Shown one piece after another: positions 28,202-36,309 of a DNA stretch of 64,000 nucleotides. The notes under the pieces were generated by a model, which was not told the origin of the DNA, did no database searches, and worked only from the letters and a program-made list of their open reading frames with translations. This DNA is from Bradyrhizobium glycinis (lineage in GTDB: Bacteria; Pseudomonadota; Alphaproteobacteria; Rhizobiales; Xanthobacteraceae). The stretch's first letter is position 1. Every line of letters begins with the position of its first letter. The stretch covers positions 186,001 through 250,000 of the forward strand of contig NZ_JACCHQ010000005.1 in assembly GCF_016031655.1 (NCBI RefSeq), given 5' to 3'. Made by a program: the position numbers and the translations under genes.

Positions 28202-29848
28202 ATGGATAGATTTGATTATGTGATCGTCGGCGCGGGCTCCGCCGGTTGCGTGCTCACCAGCCGGCTCAGCGAGGATCCCAACACCACCGTCTGCGTGCTC
28301 GAGGCGGGCCCTTCCGACTGGCATCCCTACATCCATCTGCCGGCCGGCTTCATCAAGACCTTCCATATGAAGAGCATCAACTGGGCCTATCAGCAGGAGC
28401 CGGGGCCGTGGACCGGCGGGCGCAGCATCTACGCGCCGCGCGGCAAGACGCTCGGCGGCTCGTCCTCGATCAACGGCCACATCTACAATCGCGGCCAGCG
28501 CATGGATTTCGACACCTGGGCGCAGATGGGCAATCGCGGCTGGGGCTATGCCGACGTGCTGCCCTATTTCCGCCGGCTGGAGAAGCGGATCGGCGAGGGC
28601 GAGGACACCTATCGCGGCCGCGACGGCAACCTCATCGTCACCACCATGAACTGGCGCGATCCGCTCTGCGAGGCCTTCATGGAAGGCGCGGTCTCGCTCG
28701 GCATTCCCCGCAACCCCGATTACAACGGCAAGACCCAGGAAGGCGTCTCCTACTGCCAGCGCACCATCAACAACGGCCTGCGCGTCTCCGGCGCCACCGC
28801 GTTCCTCAAGCCCGCGATGAAGCGGCCCAACGTGCATGTGCGCACCCATGCCCACGCGACCGAGATCATCTTCGAGGGCAAACGCGCGGTCGGCGTGCGC
28901 TACACCAAGGGCGGCCGCGGCGGCCAACCCGTCGAAGTGCGCGCGAACAAGGAGGTGATCCTCTCCGGCGGCAGCTATAATTCGCCGCAGCTCCTCCAGC
29001 TTTCCGGCATCGGCTCGCCGGATCTGCTGCAGCAGCACGGCATCGCCGTGCGTCACGCGCTGCCCGTGGGCGAGGGCCTGCAGGACCACTACGCCCCACG
29101 CACGGTGGCGCGCGTAAAAGACATCAAGACCATCAACGAGCTCCGCCGCGGCTGGCGTCTCTGGGTCGAAGCGGCGAAATGGGCGACCGCGCGCCGCGGC
29201 CTGCTGTCGCTGTCGCCGACCATGGTCTATTGCTTCTGGCATTCCGGCGAGAGCGCCGAGAGCTCCGACCTGCAGCTCACCTTCACCCCCGCGAGCTACA
29301 AGGAAGGCGTGCAGGGCCAGCTCGAGGACGAGCCCGGCATGACCGTGGCGTCCTGGCAGCAGCGCCCCGAGAGCCGCGGCTATGTCCGGATCCGCTCGAG
29401 CGATCCGTTCGCGCCGCCGATCATCCAGACCAATTATCTCGACGCCGAGCTCGACCGCCGCGTCATCGTCGGCGGCATGAAGCTGGCGCGCAAGCTTTTG
29501 AAGAGCGCGCCGCTGTCACCCTATTACGCCTACGAGGATTTCCCCGGCCCCAACGTCAACACCGACGACGAATTTTTGGCAGCCGCCACCCAGCGCGGCA
29601 CCACCACCTTCCACCCCGGCTGCACCTGCCGCATGGGCCCGGCGGATTCGACGTGGGCCGTCGTCGACGACCAGCTCCGCGTCCACGGCCTCGAAGGCCT
29701 CCGCGTCATCGACGCCTCCGTGATGCCGCGCATGATCTCGGCGAATTTGAATGCGTCGACCATGATGATCGCCGACCGCGCCTCCGACCTGATCCGCGGC
29801 AAGCAGCCGCTGGAAGCCGCAAGGATTCCGGACGCCGCGGTGGCGTGA
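28202..29848 (+). CDS. GMC-family FAD oxidoreductase (choline/alcohol dehydrogenase-like)
   Basis: A 548-residue flavoprotein starting 17 bases after the GNAT gene. The FAD motif VGAGSAGCVLTSRLSED is at residues about 8-24, and the two GMC signatures appear as PRGKTLGGSSSINGHIYNRG and SGGSYNSPQLLQLSGIG. The C-terminal active-site region contains HPGCTC (His) and the Asn in MISANLNAS. It oxidises a primary alcohol with an unknown electron acceptor. The name betA is not assigned because the glycine betaine context is absent. Confidence 0.9.
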   Translation: MDRFDYVIVGAGSAGCVLTSRLSEDPNTTVCVLEAGPSDWHPYIHLPAGFIKTFHMKSINWAYQQEPGPWTGGRSIYAPRGKTLGGSSSINGHIYNRGQRMDFDTWAQMGNRGWGYADVLPYFRRLEKRIGEGEDTYRGRDGNLIVTTMNWRDPLCEAFMEGAVSLGIPRNPDYNGKTQEGVSYCQRTINNGLRVSGATAFLKPAMKRPNVHVRTHAHATEIIFEGKRAVGVRYTKGGRGGQPVEVRANKEVILSGGSYNSPQLLQLSGIGSPDLLQQHGIAVRHALPVGEGLQDHYAPRTVARVKDIKTINELRRGWRLWVEAAKWATARRGLLSLSPTMVYCFWHSGESAESSDLQLTFTPASYKEGVQGQLEDEPGMTVASWQQRPESRGYVRIRSSDPFAPPIIQTNYLDAELDRRVIVGGMKLARKLLKSAPLSPYYAYEDFPGPNVNTDDEFLAAATQRGTTTFHPGCTCRMGPADSTWAVVDDQLRVHGLEGLRVIDASVMPRMISANLNASTMMIADRASDLIRGKQPLEAARIPDAAVA

Positions 29849-29853
29849 GGTTG

Positions 29854-29926
29854 TCTTCGCCTCTCCCCGCTTGCGGGGAGAGGCCGGATCGCATCATAGA
29901 TGCGATCCGGGTGAGGGGGACTCTCC
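29854..29926. repeat. Interspersed palindromic repeat (CTCTCCC family)
   Basis: CCTCTCCCCGCTTGCGGGGAG forms one hairpin, and CCGGATCGCA / TGCGATCCGG forms a second. A related copy is at 52921-53075. It separates the GMC gene from the orphan-gene patch. Confidence 0.75.
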
Positions 29927-29945
29927 ACGTGTCGGGAGGCAGCCG

Positions 29946-30257
29946 TTGGACACTGGTGCAATCGTTGAACGGCTGGAGGTCGAATGGGGTACGAACGGCT
30001 TCTTTGATGGCGTCCGCAACGGCGACTACGACGTCGTCCGCGGGCAAGCGGTCCTCGCGACCTTGCGCGCAATCAGCATTGGCGATGAAGATACGGTGCC
30101 AAAGCGCTTGCTATCGTTGCTCTGGTATCTGCCGTCCTTTCTGTCTTGGCAGACCGAACGGATAGTCGAGAAGGGCGGAGACCGAGCCGCCTACGAGCGT
30201 TTCGTGACTGAGGTTTTCAATACCCTGGAAGAAGTCCTCGGCGTGCCCCAAGGTTAG
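29946..30257 (+). CDS. Hypothetical protein, 103 residues, TTG start
   Basis: The frame is open upstream into a repeat, but GGGAGGC at 29934-29940 places the likely start at TTG 29946. The product is small, acidic and helical, with an aromatic-rich middle (LWYLPSFLSW). I do not recognise it. The gene is bounded on both sides by palindromic repeats and is the first of a run of orphan genes. Confidence 0.5.
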   Translation: MDTGAIVERLEVEWGTNGFFDGVRNGDYDVVRGQAVLATLRAISIGDEDTVPKRLLSLLWYLPSFLSWQTERIVEKGGDRAAYERFVTEVFNTLEEVLGVPQG

Positions 30258-30262
30258 CTGCG

Positions 30263-30336
30263 TGTATTAGCGTAACCCGCCGCTTCTCTGAACGCCGAGA
30301 CAAAAGAGGGAGGTTACGCTGGCGCTAATCCACCTT
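30263..30336. repeat. Palindromic repeat (TTAGCGTAACCC family)
   Basis: Arms TTAGCGTAACCCGCC and GGTTACGCTGGCGCTAA surround a GAGACAAAAGAGG loop. A perfect version lies at 31723-31810. Its right arm overlaps the end of the gene on the minus strand and supplies that gene's stop codon at 30325. Confidence 0.8.
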
Positions 30337-30648
30337 ACCTTCCGCAAGCAACGAATGCACTTGGCCCGACTGCACCAGCTCCGTGGCCGCGCTTTCCATA
30401 TTGGCTCGCGTTACGGCGCTTACGATGACGAGGTTGGGTTCAAAGAAGATTCCGCCCCGCGCGATCTCAACCTGAATTTCCTGACTGAGGCGCGCCTGAT
30501 CATAGAAGTTGATCCGGTAGCGAACCCCTGACGCAATGATCCGGGCTTCGGAAAACCATCCCTTTGCTTCGACTTCCCAGCCGTAGTCTTCAAAGTCTGC
30601 GGGTAGCTCGAGATAGGAAGCTCGCACGTTGACTTCCTTTCGGGCCAT
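30325..30648 (-). CDS. Hypothetical protein, about 107 residues
   Basis: Starting from ATG 30648 (an alternative start is 30654) the frame encodes a compact alpha/beta protein with the segments SYLELPADFEDYGWEVE and IFFEPNLVIVSAVTR. It looks folded, without signal or membrane segments, and I do not recognise the family. The stop lies in a palindromic repeat arm. It is the only minus-strand gene in the orphan-gene patch. Confidence 0.5.
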   Translation of the reverse strand: MARKEVNVRASYLELPADFEDYGWEVEAKGWFSEARIIASGVRYRINFYDQARLSQEIQVEIARGGIFFEPNLVIVSAVTRANMESAATELVQSGQVHSLLAEGKVD

Positions 30649-30790
30649 TTGCACGGACTATGAGACGGCCCACCGCCACGCTATAAGGCGCCATTTAAGT
30701 TGTCAAAGAGCGCGATAATTTTGTTTGCTCCCGATCGAGACGAAGCGAGATGTTCTCGGCGTTGGCGGCCTTGGATGATCGAGCAGAACG

Positions 30791-31204
30791 ATGAACTTTG
30801 ATCATATTTGTTCGGCAATTGCGAGCACGGGCGTGCAAGCCGCCGTGCTGAGTGAAGCGGAGAGACGGAGCGCCGTGATCAGAGTGCTGGAGCGGCTTGG
30901 TGTCGACGTAACAGGCCGTGCGCCATGGGATAGAGCCTCATCCTCATCCGAAGGCAGACATAGGCCCGACGGTTGGGAGCTCATCCCGAAGTACGTGGGC
31001 ATGAGCCGGTGTTTGATGTTTCTCGAAGGCGCCGGGTCGATCTGGAAACTCGCGTGCGGCGTGGACCTGCTTCGCGTTTTGGAGGATTGCCCGCCGTTCG
31101 AATTCTATGTCTGCGACGAGGAGGCGAGCTATCTCCTTTGCTGCAATCACCATGACTTCATCGTGGGCTGGGGGGCAGCGCTGCCATGGGTGGCACGATG
31201 CTGA
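30791..31204 (+). CDS. Hypothetical protein with C-terminal NHHD motif (possible immunity-type fold)
   Basis: A 137-residue soluble protein. The C-terminal segment YLLCCNHHDFIVGWG, after FEFYVCDEEAS, is the most conserved-looking part and recalls DUF6756-type proteins often found beside toxin or immunity genes. I make that link from memory of the motif only. Three nearby cysteines in this block are unusual. It overlaps by four bases or so the start of the next gene, so the two are translationally linked. Confidence 0.55.
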   Translation: MNFDHICSAIASTGVQAAVLSEAERRSAVIRVLERLGVDVTGRAPWDRASSSSEGRHRPDGWELIPKYVGMSRCLMFLEGAGSIWKLACGVDLLRVLEDCPPFEFYVCDEEASYLLCCNHHDFIVGWGAALPWVARC

Positions 31205-31635
31205 ATGTCGACGAAGAGATCCTGTTGAACCAATTGGCGCAGGAGATCGTAAGCTCTTCCGAGGGGGAGGCTTGGTTCGGCGCGCAGAGCGAGGACGACA
31301 AGCGCAGGCTGCTTCGTGGCTTGAACAACTTCATATTGCAGGCAAGACCCAAGCCCGAAGATGTGGCAGTCGCAATCGCGGAGTCGCAGCTGAAGCCGAC
31401 GCTTACGCCGTATGTCTTGATCGCAATGCCCAATCTCCGGGTTCAATTGGCGAAGCTCGCGACGCTTCCGGAGTTTGAGCTGCCTCGCGCGTTTCGGCTC
31501 CTCATCAAGTTGCTCGCCGCTGCAGACGGCAGGCGGCGAAAGGAGCAGCCGCTGGATCTCATCAATCATTGGTGGCACAGGGACTTGAGCGACCCGGACG
31601 TCGTGAACGACATCAAGCGAACGCGTGGGACATGA
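31201..31635 (+). CDS. DUF5958-like protein
   Basis: About 144 residues from ATG 31198-31201 (an earlier start at 31186 is possible). The pattern NQLAQEIVSSSEGEAWFGAQSEDDKR, then LKPTLTPYVL, then the C-terminal AADGRRRKEQPLDLINHWWHRDL matches what I know of DUF5958 proteins. These are small soluble proteins of unknown role, often seen near secreted-toxin immunity genes. It overlaps the preceding gene and probably shares its transcript. Confidence 0.6.
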   Translation: MNVDEEILLNQLAQEIVSSSEGEAWFGAQSEDDKRRLLRGLNNFILQARPKPEDVAVAIAESQLKPTLTPYVLIAMPNLRVQLAKLATLPEFELPRAFRLLIKLLAAADGRRRKEQPLDLINHWWHRDLSDPDVVNDIKRTRGT

Positions 31636-31722
31636 TTCGATTACGTGCCGCATGCTGGCTTGCAGTCTCGTCCGTTGCCGTCGGGCAAAACACCCTGAGG
31701 CCCGTCAACCCTTTCCAGGGTG

Positions 31723-31810
31723 GTAGGGTGGGTTAGCGTCAGCGTAACCCACCACTTCAGTTGACGCGGAGACAAGAGAGTTGGGTTACGCTGACGCTAA
31801 CCCACCCTAC
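31723..31810. repeat. Perfect 29-bp inverted repeat
   Basis: The left arm (31723-31751) and right arm (31782-31810) are exact reverse complements, with the motif GTGGGTTAGCGTCAGCGTAA, and a 30-base loop between them. Diverged relatives are at 30263-30336 and at 55744-55790. Two copies bracket the 30.3-31.7 kb genes. Confidence 0.85.
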
Positions 31811-31849
31811 GAGCTATTCATCACCGCACGCGGAGGATGGTCCTTAGCA

Positions 31850-32341
31850 ATGAGCGAAAGTCCGAGTGATCTCAATGAGGCAGTTCCAGCCATACGAGCC
31901 GTGGACGCAATTCGCGCTTGGCCTGGTATGTATGTCGGCGATTTTCCGACCGGCGCGCTGCTAATGGCACGCCTCGTAGAGAGCTTAATCCTGCTGAATG
32001 TCGGACCTCTGAAGATCGAGGGCACGGGCGCCTGGTACTCCATATATGCGGATAGGGATTGGCTGGTGATGGAATCTGGAGCCGTTTCTCTCGACCCATT
32101 CCAGCGTTTGGTGCCGAGCGGTGGCCGGTTCTACGACAGGGCGGAGGTCATATTGACCGTACTCGCCGATGCTGTCGTAACATCTGACGAGACCGGAGTT
32201 ACCTGGATCACCGGTGAACCCGGCAAATGGCCTCTGCCTGCGGATTTCGACTTGTCATTACCTCAAGCGAGGAGGCGGATCGTCGCCTTTCGCCACTCCG
32301 AGCTCGATCCTTCCCGGGCGCAGGTGTTGAGACGTGAGTAG
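31850..32341 (+). CDS. Small protein with GyrB-like PGMYVG motif
   Basis: A 163-residue protein. ATG 31850 is preferred, with CGGAGGA some 12 bases upstream. Near the N-terminus AVDAIRAWPGMYVGD matches the start of GyrB/ParE ATPase domains (LEAVRKRPGMYIGD). The following N-box glutamate/asparagine and the later ATP-lid motifs of GHKL enzymes are not visible, and the protein ends where GyrB would only have begun. It is therefore a stand-alone domain, possibly a regulator or immunity-like protein, rather than a topoisomerase fragment in decay, since the frame is intact. It lies between palindromic repeats. Confidence 0.55.
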   Translation: MSESPSDLNEAVPAIRAVDAIRAWPGMYVGDFPTGALLMARLVESLILLNVGPLKIEGTGAWYSIYADRDWLVMESGAVSLDPFQRLVPSGGRFYDRAEVILTVLADAVVTSDETGVTWITGEPGKWPLPADFDLSLPQARRRIVAFRHSELDPSRAQVLRRE

Positions 32342-32411
32342 ACTAATGGTGACTCGTGTTGCCTGAGGAATTTGGGGGAGAGCTAGACTTTTTTGTTGGT
32401 GGAATGACGCG

Positions 32412-33057
32412 GACCTGACCCGTCGGGCAAAACACCCCGCACCCCGTCAACCCCTTCCAGCAAAAATATTCCACTTTACCGAAATTCGGAATTGCGGCAT
32501 AAGTCGCGGCAGCCCGGCCCGACGAAGAGGGGCGGTTCGCGAGTCGTTCGAAACGCGGCCCGGGTTGCGATGGACGCGGCAGCGTCGGCACGAGATGGTA
32601 GCGGGCAGGGCGGGTAGTCCCTGTGAGTCCGCGGCCACGTGTAGACGGACGGCGCTGAACGCGTACGGCAAAACCGTGTGGTCCTGGCCGTCGTTGCTAC
32701 GGTCAAGCCTTTCGAAGATGCGCGCGAGCCCAACCGGGCGGACGGCATCGTCAACTCGAACGGCGAGGGAGGCCAGAGGGAAAGTTCGGCTCCCGGGAGA
32801 GCACGGCATAAGCCGTCCGACCATCGCGCAGGGAAGGCCGTGTGTTCGGCACCACCTGTATGCTGCTGTGCGGTTTTCTGCGTGTGCTTTTTGCGCAGCA
32901 GACCGCGGGTGCCTGCCGGCACCCGGCCTTCCCTGCGCCCTCTTCTTCGGAGAGCGAGGAATGACGCAAAGCTCGGGCGGGATGAGCCGCGAGAATGCAA
33001 GCGTGCGTCTGCGATTTGAAGTGCAAGCTGAAAGAGCGAAGCCCGTGCCACATGCTC
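32412..33057. repeat. Long interspersed repeat, non-coding
   Basis: This stretch starts with CCGTCGGGCAAAACACCC (also at 31678-31695 and, shortened, at 52876-52890). It continues through the AAAATATTCCACTTTACCGA box and ends with a GCAGGGAAGGCC / GGCCTTCCCTGC inverted pair. I recall closely similar text scattered in Bradyrhizobium and Rhodopseudomonas genomes. Long frames across it have no codon bias and read into antisense of moxR, so I treat them as spurious. Confidence 0.65.
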
Positions 33058-33137
33058 CGTCATTGCGAGCGCAGCGAAGCAATCCAGAGTCTTTCCGCGG
33101 AGGGATTCTGGATTGCTTCGCTGCGCTCGCAATGACG
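33058..33137. repeat. Perfect 31-bp inverted repeat (CGTCATTGCGAGCG family)
   Basis: Arms at 33058-33088 and 33107-33137 are exact reverse complements, and the loop is 18 bases. A diverged copy is at 58840-58927. The hairpin could act as a transcription barrier between the repeat block and the moxR 3' end. Confidence 0.85.
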
Positions 33138-33182
33138 GGGGAGGGAGTGTGCGCGTTGCAGCGCGTCCGGGACACGAGTAGC

Positions 33183-34025
33183 TCACACTTCCCGTCGGCT
33201 CAAGAATGCCAGTCGCTCGAACAGATGCACGTCCTGCTCGTTCTTCAAGAGCGCGCCGTGCAGCGGCGGGATCAGTTTTCGCGGGTCGCGCTCGCGCAGC
33301 TGCTCGGCGCTCATGTCCTCGTTGAGCAGCAGCTTGAGCCAGTCGAGCAGCTCCGAGGTGGACGGCTTCTTCTTCAGGCCAGGCACCTCGCGCACCTCGA
33401 AGAAGATGCGCAAGGCTTCCTCGACCAGGCGCTTCTTGATGCCGGGGAAGTGGACGTCGACGATGCGGCCCATCGTGTCGGCGTCAGGGAACTTGATGTA
33501 GTGGAAGAAGCAGCGGCGCAGGAACGCGTCCGGCAGCTCCTTCTCGTTGTTGGAGGTGATCATCATGATCGGGCGCTGCTTGGCCTTGATCGTCTCGCCG
33601 GTCTCGTAGACATGGAATTCCATGCGGTCGAGCTCGAGCAAGAGATCGTTGGGGAATTCGATGTCGGCCTTGTCGATCTCGTCGATCAGCAGCACCGGGC
33701 GCTGCTCGCTGGTGAAGGCCTCCCACAGCTTGCCGCGCTTGATGTAGTTTCTGATGTCGGACACGCGCTCATCGCCGAGCTGGCTGTCGCGCAGGCGCGA
33801 CACCGCGTCGTATTCGTAGAGGCCCTGCTGCGCCTTGGTGGTGGATTTGATGTGCCAGGTCAGAAGCGGCGCGTTCAGCGCCTTTGCGACTTCCTCCGCC
33901 AGCACCGTCTTGCCGGTGCCCGGCTCGCCCTTCACCAGCAGCGGGCGCTCGAGCACGATCGAAGCGTTGACGGCGACCTTGAGGTCATCGGTCGCAACAT
34001 AGTCCTTGGTGCCGGTAAATTTCAT
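33183..34025 (-). CDS. MoxR-family AAA+ ATPase
   Basis: A 280-residue ATPase. Walker A GEPGTGKT is at residues 33-40, Walker B VLLIDEIDKAD at 109-119, sensor-1 Asn in MITSNNEKELPDAFLRRC, and an arginine finger follows. Family members act with VWA-domain partners as chaperones that insert cofactors or assemble complexes. The VWA protein is encoded divergently at 34498-35673, about 470 bases away, with a GlsB-type gene between. Start ATG 34025 removes a long upstream extension that reads through the GlsB gene. Confidence 0.92.
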   Translation of the reverse strand: MKFTGTKDYVATDDLKVAVNASIVLERPLLVKGEPGTGKTVLAEEVAKALNAPLLTWHIKSTTKAQQGLYEYDAVSRLRDSQLGDERVSDIRNYIKRGKLWEAFTSEQRPVLLIDEIDKADIEFPNDLLLELDRMEFHVYETGETIKAKQRPIMMITSNNEKELPDAFLRRCFFHYIKFPDADTMGRIVDVHFPGIKKRLVEEALRIFFEVREVPGLKKKPSTSELLDWLKLLLNEDMSAEQLRERDPRKLIPPLHGALLKNEQDVHLFERLAFLSRREV

Positions 34026-34129
34026 CGCGCGTCCTTGTTGGTCGTCGTTGCGGGGATTGCCAATTGCATCGCCCCGGTCGCGACATGGGAACGGCCGCGC
34101 AGGGCGGCCGTTCCTGGTTCGGTCAGGCT

Positions 34130-34375
34130 TCAGACCCGTCTTATCAGCGAAAGGATGACGAGCACAATCACCGCGCCGATGGTGGCGTCCACGATGGCGC
34201 CGATTGTGCCGGTAGCGAGCTGGATGTGCAGCTGCGGCAGCACCCAGCTCGCGACCAGCGCGCCGATGATGCCGACGACGATGTTGCCGACCAAGCCAAA
34301 TCCCGCCCCGTGGACAATCTTGCCGGCCAGCCAGCCGGCGATCGCGCCGATGATGAGCGCTGCGACAATTCCCAT
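34130..34375 (-). CDS. GlsB/YeaQ/YmgE-family membrane protein
   Basis: An 81-residue protein with three hydrophobic segments and glycine-rich turns (AIAGWLAGKIV, GNIVVGIIGALVASWVLP, ending LIRRV). This is the transglycosylase-associated protein family, induced under stress in many bacteria; the molecular role is unknown. The start is set at ATG 34375. A GGAACGGCCGC / GCGGCCGTTCC hairpin follows at 34088-34115, without a T-run. Confidence 0.88.
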   Translation of the reverse strand: MGIVAALIIGAIAGWLAGKIVHGAGFGLVGNIVVGIIGALVASWVLPQLHIQLATGTIGAIVDATIGAVIVLVILSLIRRV

Positions 34376-34497
34376 TGCAAACGTCCCCAAACAACCCCGT
34401 GAGGCCCGCAATTCTAGAGCAAAAAGCCTGCCGGTCCAGCGTTCCGCAGCGGTCTCCGCCCCTTGACGCCAGCCACCCGACGGGCAATCTGTCAGCC

Positions 34498-35673
34498 ATG
34501 TTCCTGCAATTCTTCACCTCTCTGCGTGATGCGCAGGTCCCTGTGACGCTGCGTGAATACCTCACGCTGATGGAGGCGCTCGACGCCGACCTTGCCGACT
34601 ACACGGTCGAGAATTTCTATTACCTGTCGCGCGCCTCGCTGGTGAAGGACGAGCGCAATCTCGACAAGTTCGACCGCGTCTTCGGCACCGTCTTCAAGGG
34701 GCTGGAAAGCCTGCTCGACGCCATGGAGAAGGCGGAGATTCCCGAGGAGTGGCTGAAGAAGCTCGCCGAGAAATACCTCACCGAGGAAGAGAAGAAGCAG
34801 ATCGAGGCCATGGGCTGGGACAAGCTCATGGAGACCTTGAAGAAGCGCCTCGAGGAGCAGAAGGGCCGGCACCAGGGCGGTTCGAAATGGATCGGCACCG
34901 CCGGCACCTCGCCGTTCGGCGCGCACGGCTATAACCCCGAAGGCGTGCGTATCGGCCAGGAGAAGAACCGCAACAACCGCGCCGTGAAGGTGTGGGACAA
35001 GCGCGAGTTCAAGGATTTGGACGGCAATGTCGAGCTCGGCATTCGCAACATCAAGGTGGCGCTGCGGCGCCTGCGCAAATTCGCGCGCACCGGCGCGCCC
35101 GACGAGCTCGATCTCGACACCACCATCCGCGAGACCGCCAATCACGGCTATCTCGACGTGCACATGCGCCCCGAGCGGCGCAATGCGGTGAAGCTCCTGG
35201 TGTTCTTCGACATCGGCGGCTCGATGGATGCGCATATCGAGCAGGTCGAGGAGCTGTTCTCGGCGGCCAAGAGCGAATTCAAGCACATGGAGTATTTCTA
35301 CTTCCACAATTGCCTCTATGAGGGCGTGTGGAAGCAGAACAAGCGCCGTTTCACCGACCGAACGCCGACCTGGGACGTGCTGCACAAATACCCGCACGAC
35401 TACAAGGTCGTGTTCGTCGGCGACGCCTCGATGTCGCCTTATGAGATCATGGTGCCCGGCGGCTCGGTCGAGCACGTCAACGAGGAGCCGGGCTCGGTCT
35501 GGCTCGACCGCATCATCCGCACCTATCCGCACACCGTGTGGCTGAACCCGGTGCAGCAGAAGCACTGGGACTATTCGGAATCCACCACCATCATCAAGCG
35601 CATCTTCGCGAACCGGATGTATCCGATCACGATCGAGGGGCTGGAAGCTGCGATGAAGGAATTGACGCACTAG
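34498..35673 (+). CDS. VWA-domain protein (CoxE-like), partner of MoxR ATPase
   Basis: A 391-residue cytosolic protein from ATG 34498. The N-terminal half contains a helical region rich in Lys/Glu (about residues 80-130). The C-terminal half is a von Willebrand A domain whose MIDAS-like motif reads DIGGSMDAH (about residues 238-246), with the usual Ser-x-Ser partly replaced (GGS). Such proteins bind client complexes and recruit the MoxR ATPase. The ATPase gene is divergent, just upstream. Confidence 0.88.
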   Translation: MFLQFFTSLRDAQVPVTLREYLTLMEALDADLADYTVENFYYLSRASLVKDERNLDKFDRVFGTVFKGLESLLDAMEKAEIPEEWLKKLAEKYLTEEEKKQIEAMGWDKLMETLKKRLEEQKGRHQGGSKWIGTAGTSPFGAHGYNPEGVRIGQEKNRNNRAVKVWDKREFKDLDGNVELGIRNIKVALRRLRKFARTGAPDELDLDTTIRETANHGYLDVHMRPERRNAVKLLVFFDIGGSMDAHIEQVEELFSAAKSEFKHMEYFYFHNCLYEGVWKQNKRRFTDRTPTWDVLHKYPHDYKVVFVGDASMSPYEIMVPGGSVEHVNEEPGSVWLDRIIRTYPHTVWLNPVQQKHWDYSESTTIIKRIFANRMYPITIEGLEAAMKELTH

Positions 35674-35680
35674 CTCCCGC

Positions 35681-35787
35681 CGTCATTCCGGGGCGATGCG
35701 AAGCATCGAGCCCGGAATCCATCGGGCCGCAGCGCGTGTAGAGAAATGGATTCCGGGTTCGCGATGCGCGCGCCCCGGAATGACAAG
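35681..35787. repeat. Interspersed palindromic repeat (GTCATTCCGGG family)
   Basis: Begins CGTCATTCCGGGGCGATGCG and ends GCGCCCCGGAATGACAA, with inner arms CCCGGAATCCAT / ATGGATTCCGGG. Same family as 27464-27573. Confidence 0.8.
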
Positions 35788-35799
35788 AGGGAGAACCAT

Positions 35800-36213
35800 A
35801 TGCCCCAGACCATCACCCGCGGCATCAAGGCGCTGATCGACGAGGCCAATGCCGAGATCGAGACGCTCTCCGCAAAGGACGCGATCGAGATCTCCAAGAA
35901 CGGCGACGTCGTCATCGTCGACATCCGCGACCCCCGCGAGATCGAACGCGACGGCCGCATCCCCGGCGCCTTCGCCTGCACGCGCGGCATGCTCGAATTC
36001 TGGATCGATCCGCAGAGCCCCTACGCCAAGCCGATCTTTCAGGAGGACAAGAAGTTCGTGTTCCATTGCGCGGGGGGCCTGCGCTCCGCGCTCGCGGCCA
36101 AGACCGCGCAGGACATGGGCCTCAAGCCCGTCGCCCACATCGCCGGCGGCTACGCCGCCTGGCGCGACGCCGGCGGGCCCACGGAGAAGTGGGAGCCGAA
36201 GAAGAAGGGGTGA
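35800..36213 (+). CDS. Rhodanese-like domain protein
   Basis: A 137-residue single rhodanese domain from ATG 35800, with AGAGGGAGA upstream. The active-site loop is HCAGGLRSA with Cys90, and IVDIRDPREIERDGRIPGA is the N-terminal CH2A-like motif. It carries sulfane sulfur as a persulfide. It is followed 97 bases later by a two-domain sulfurtransferase, a sensible pairing in sulfur transfer or cyanide/thiosulfate handling. Confidence 0.9.
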   Translation: MPQTITRGIKALIDEANAEIETLSAKDAIEISKNGDVVIVDIRDPREIERDGRIPGAFACTRGMLEFWIDPQSPYAKPIFQEDKKFVFHCAGGLRSALAAKTAQDMGLKPVAHIAGGYAAWRDAGGPTEKWEPKKKG

Positions 36214-36215
36214 AC

Positions 36216-36292
36216 TTGTCACACGCGGGCTTGACCCGCGTGTCCATCATCTCAAGAAAGATGGATGGCCGGGTCAAGCTCGGCCATGACGA
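36216..36292. repeat. Short palindromic repeat (CACGCGGGCTTGACCCGCGTG type)
   Basis: ACACGCGGGCTTGACCCGCG forms a stem and loop, followed by a CATCTC / GATGG core and GGCCGGGTCAAGCTCGGCC. A related half is at 46535-46575. Confidence 0.65.
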
Positions 36293-36309
36293 CTGGAGAG
36301 TACAGACGC

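Noticed and set aside
34088-34115. GC-rich hairpin after the GlsB gene as a terminator
   Set aside because: There is no T-run on either strand, so I do not list it as a terminator.
32565-34466. A 633-residue plus-strand frame
   Set aside because: It crosses an interspersed repeat and then reads antisense through the MoxR gene and the GlsB gene.
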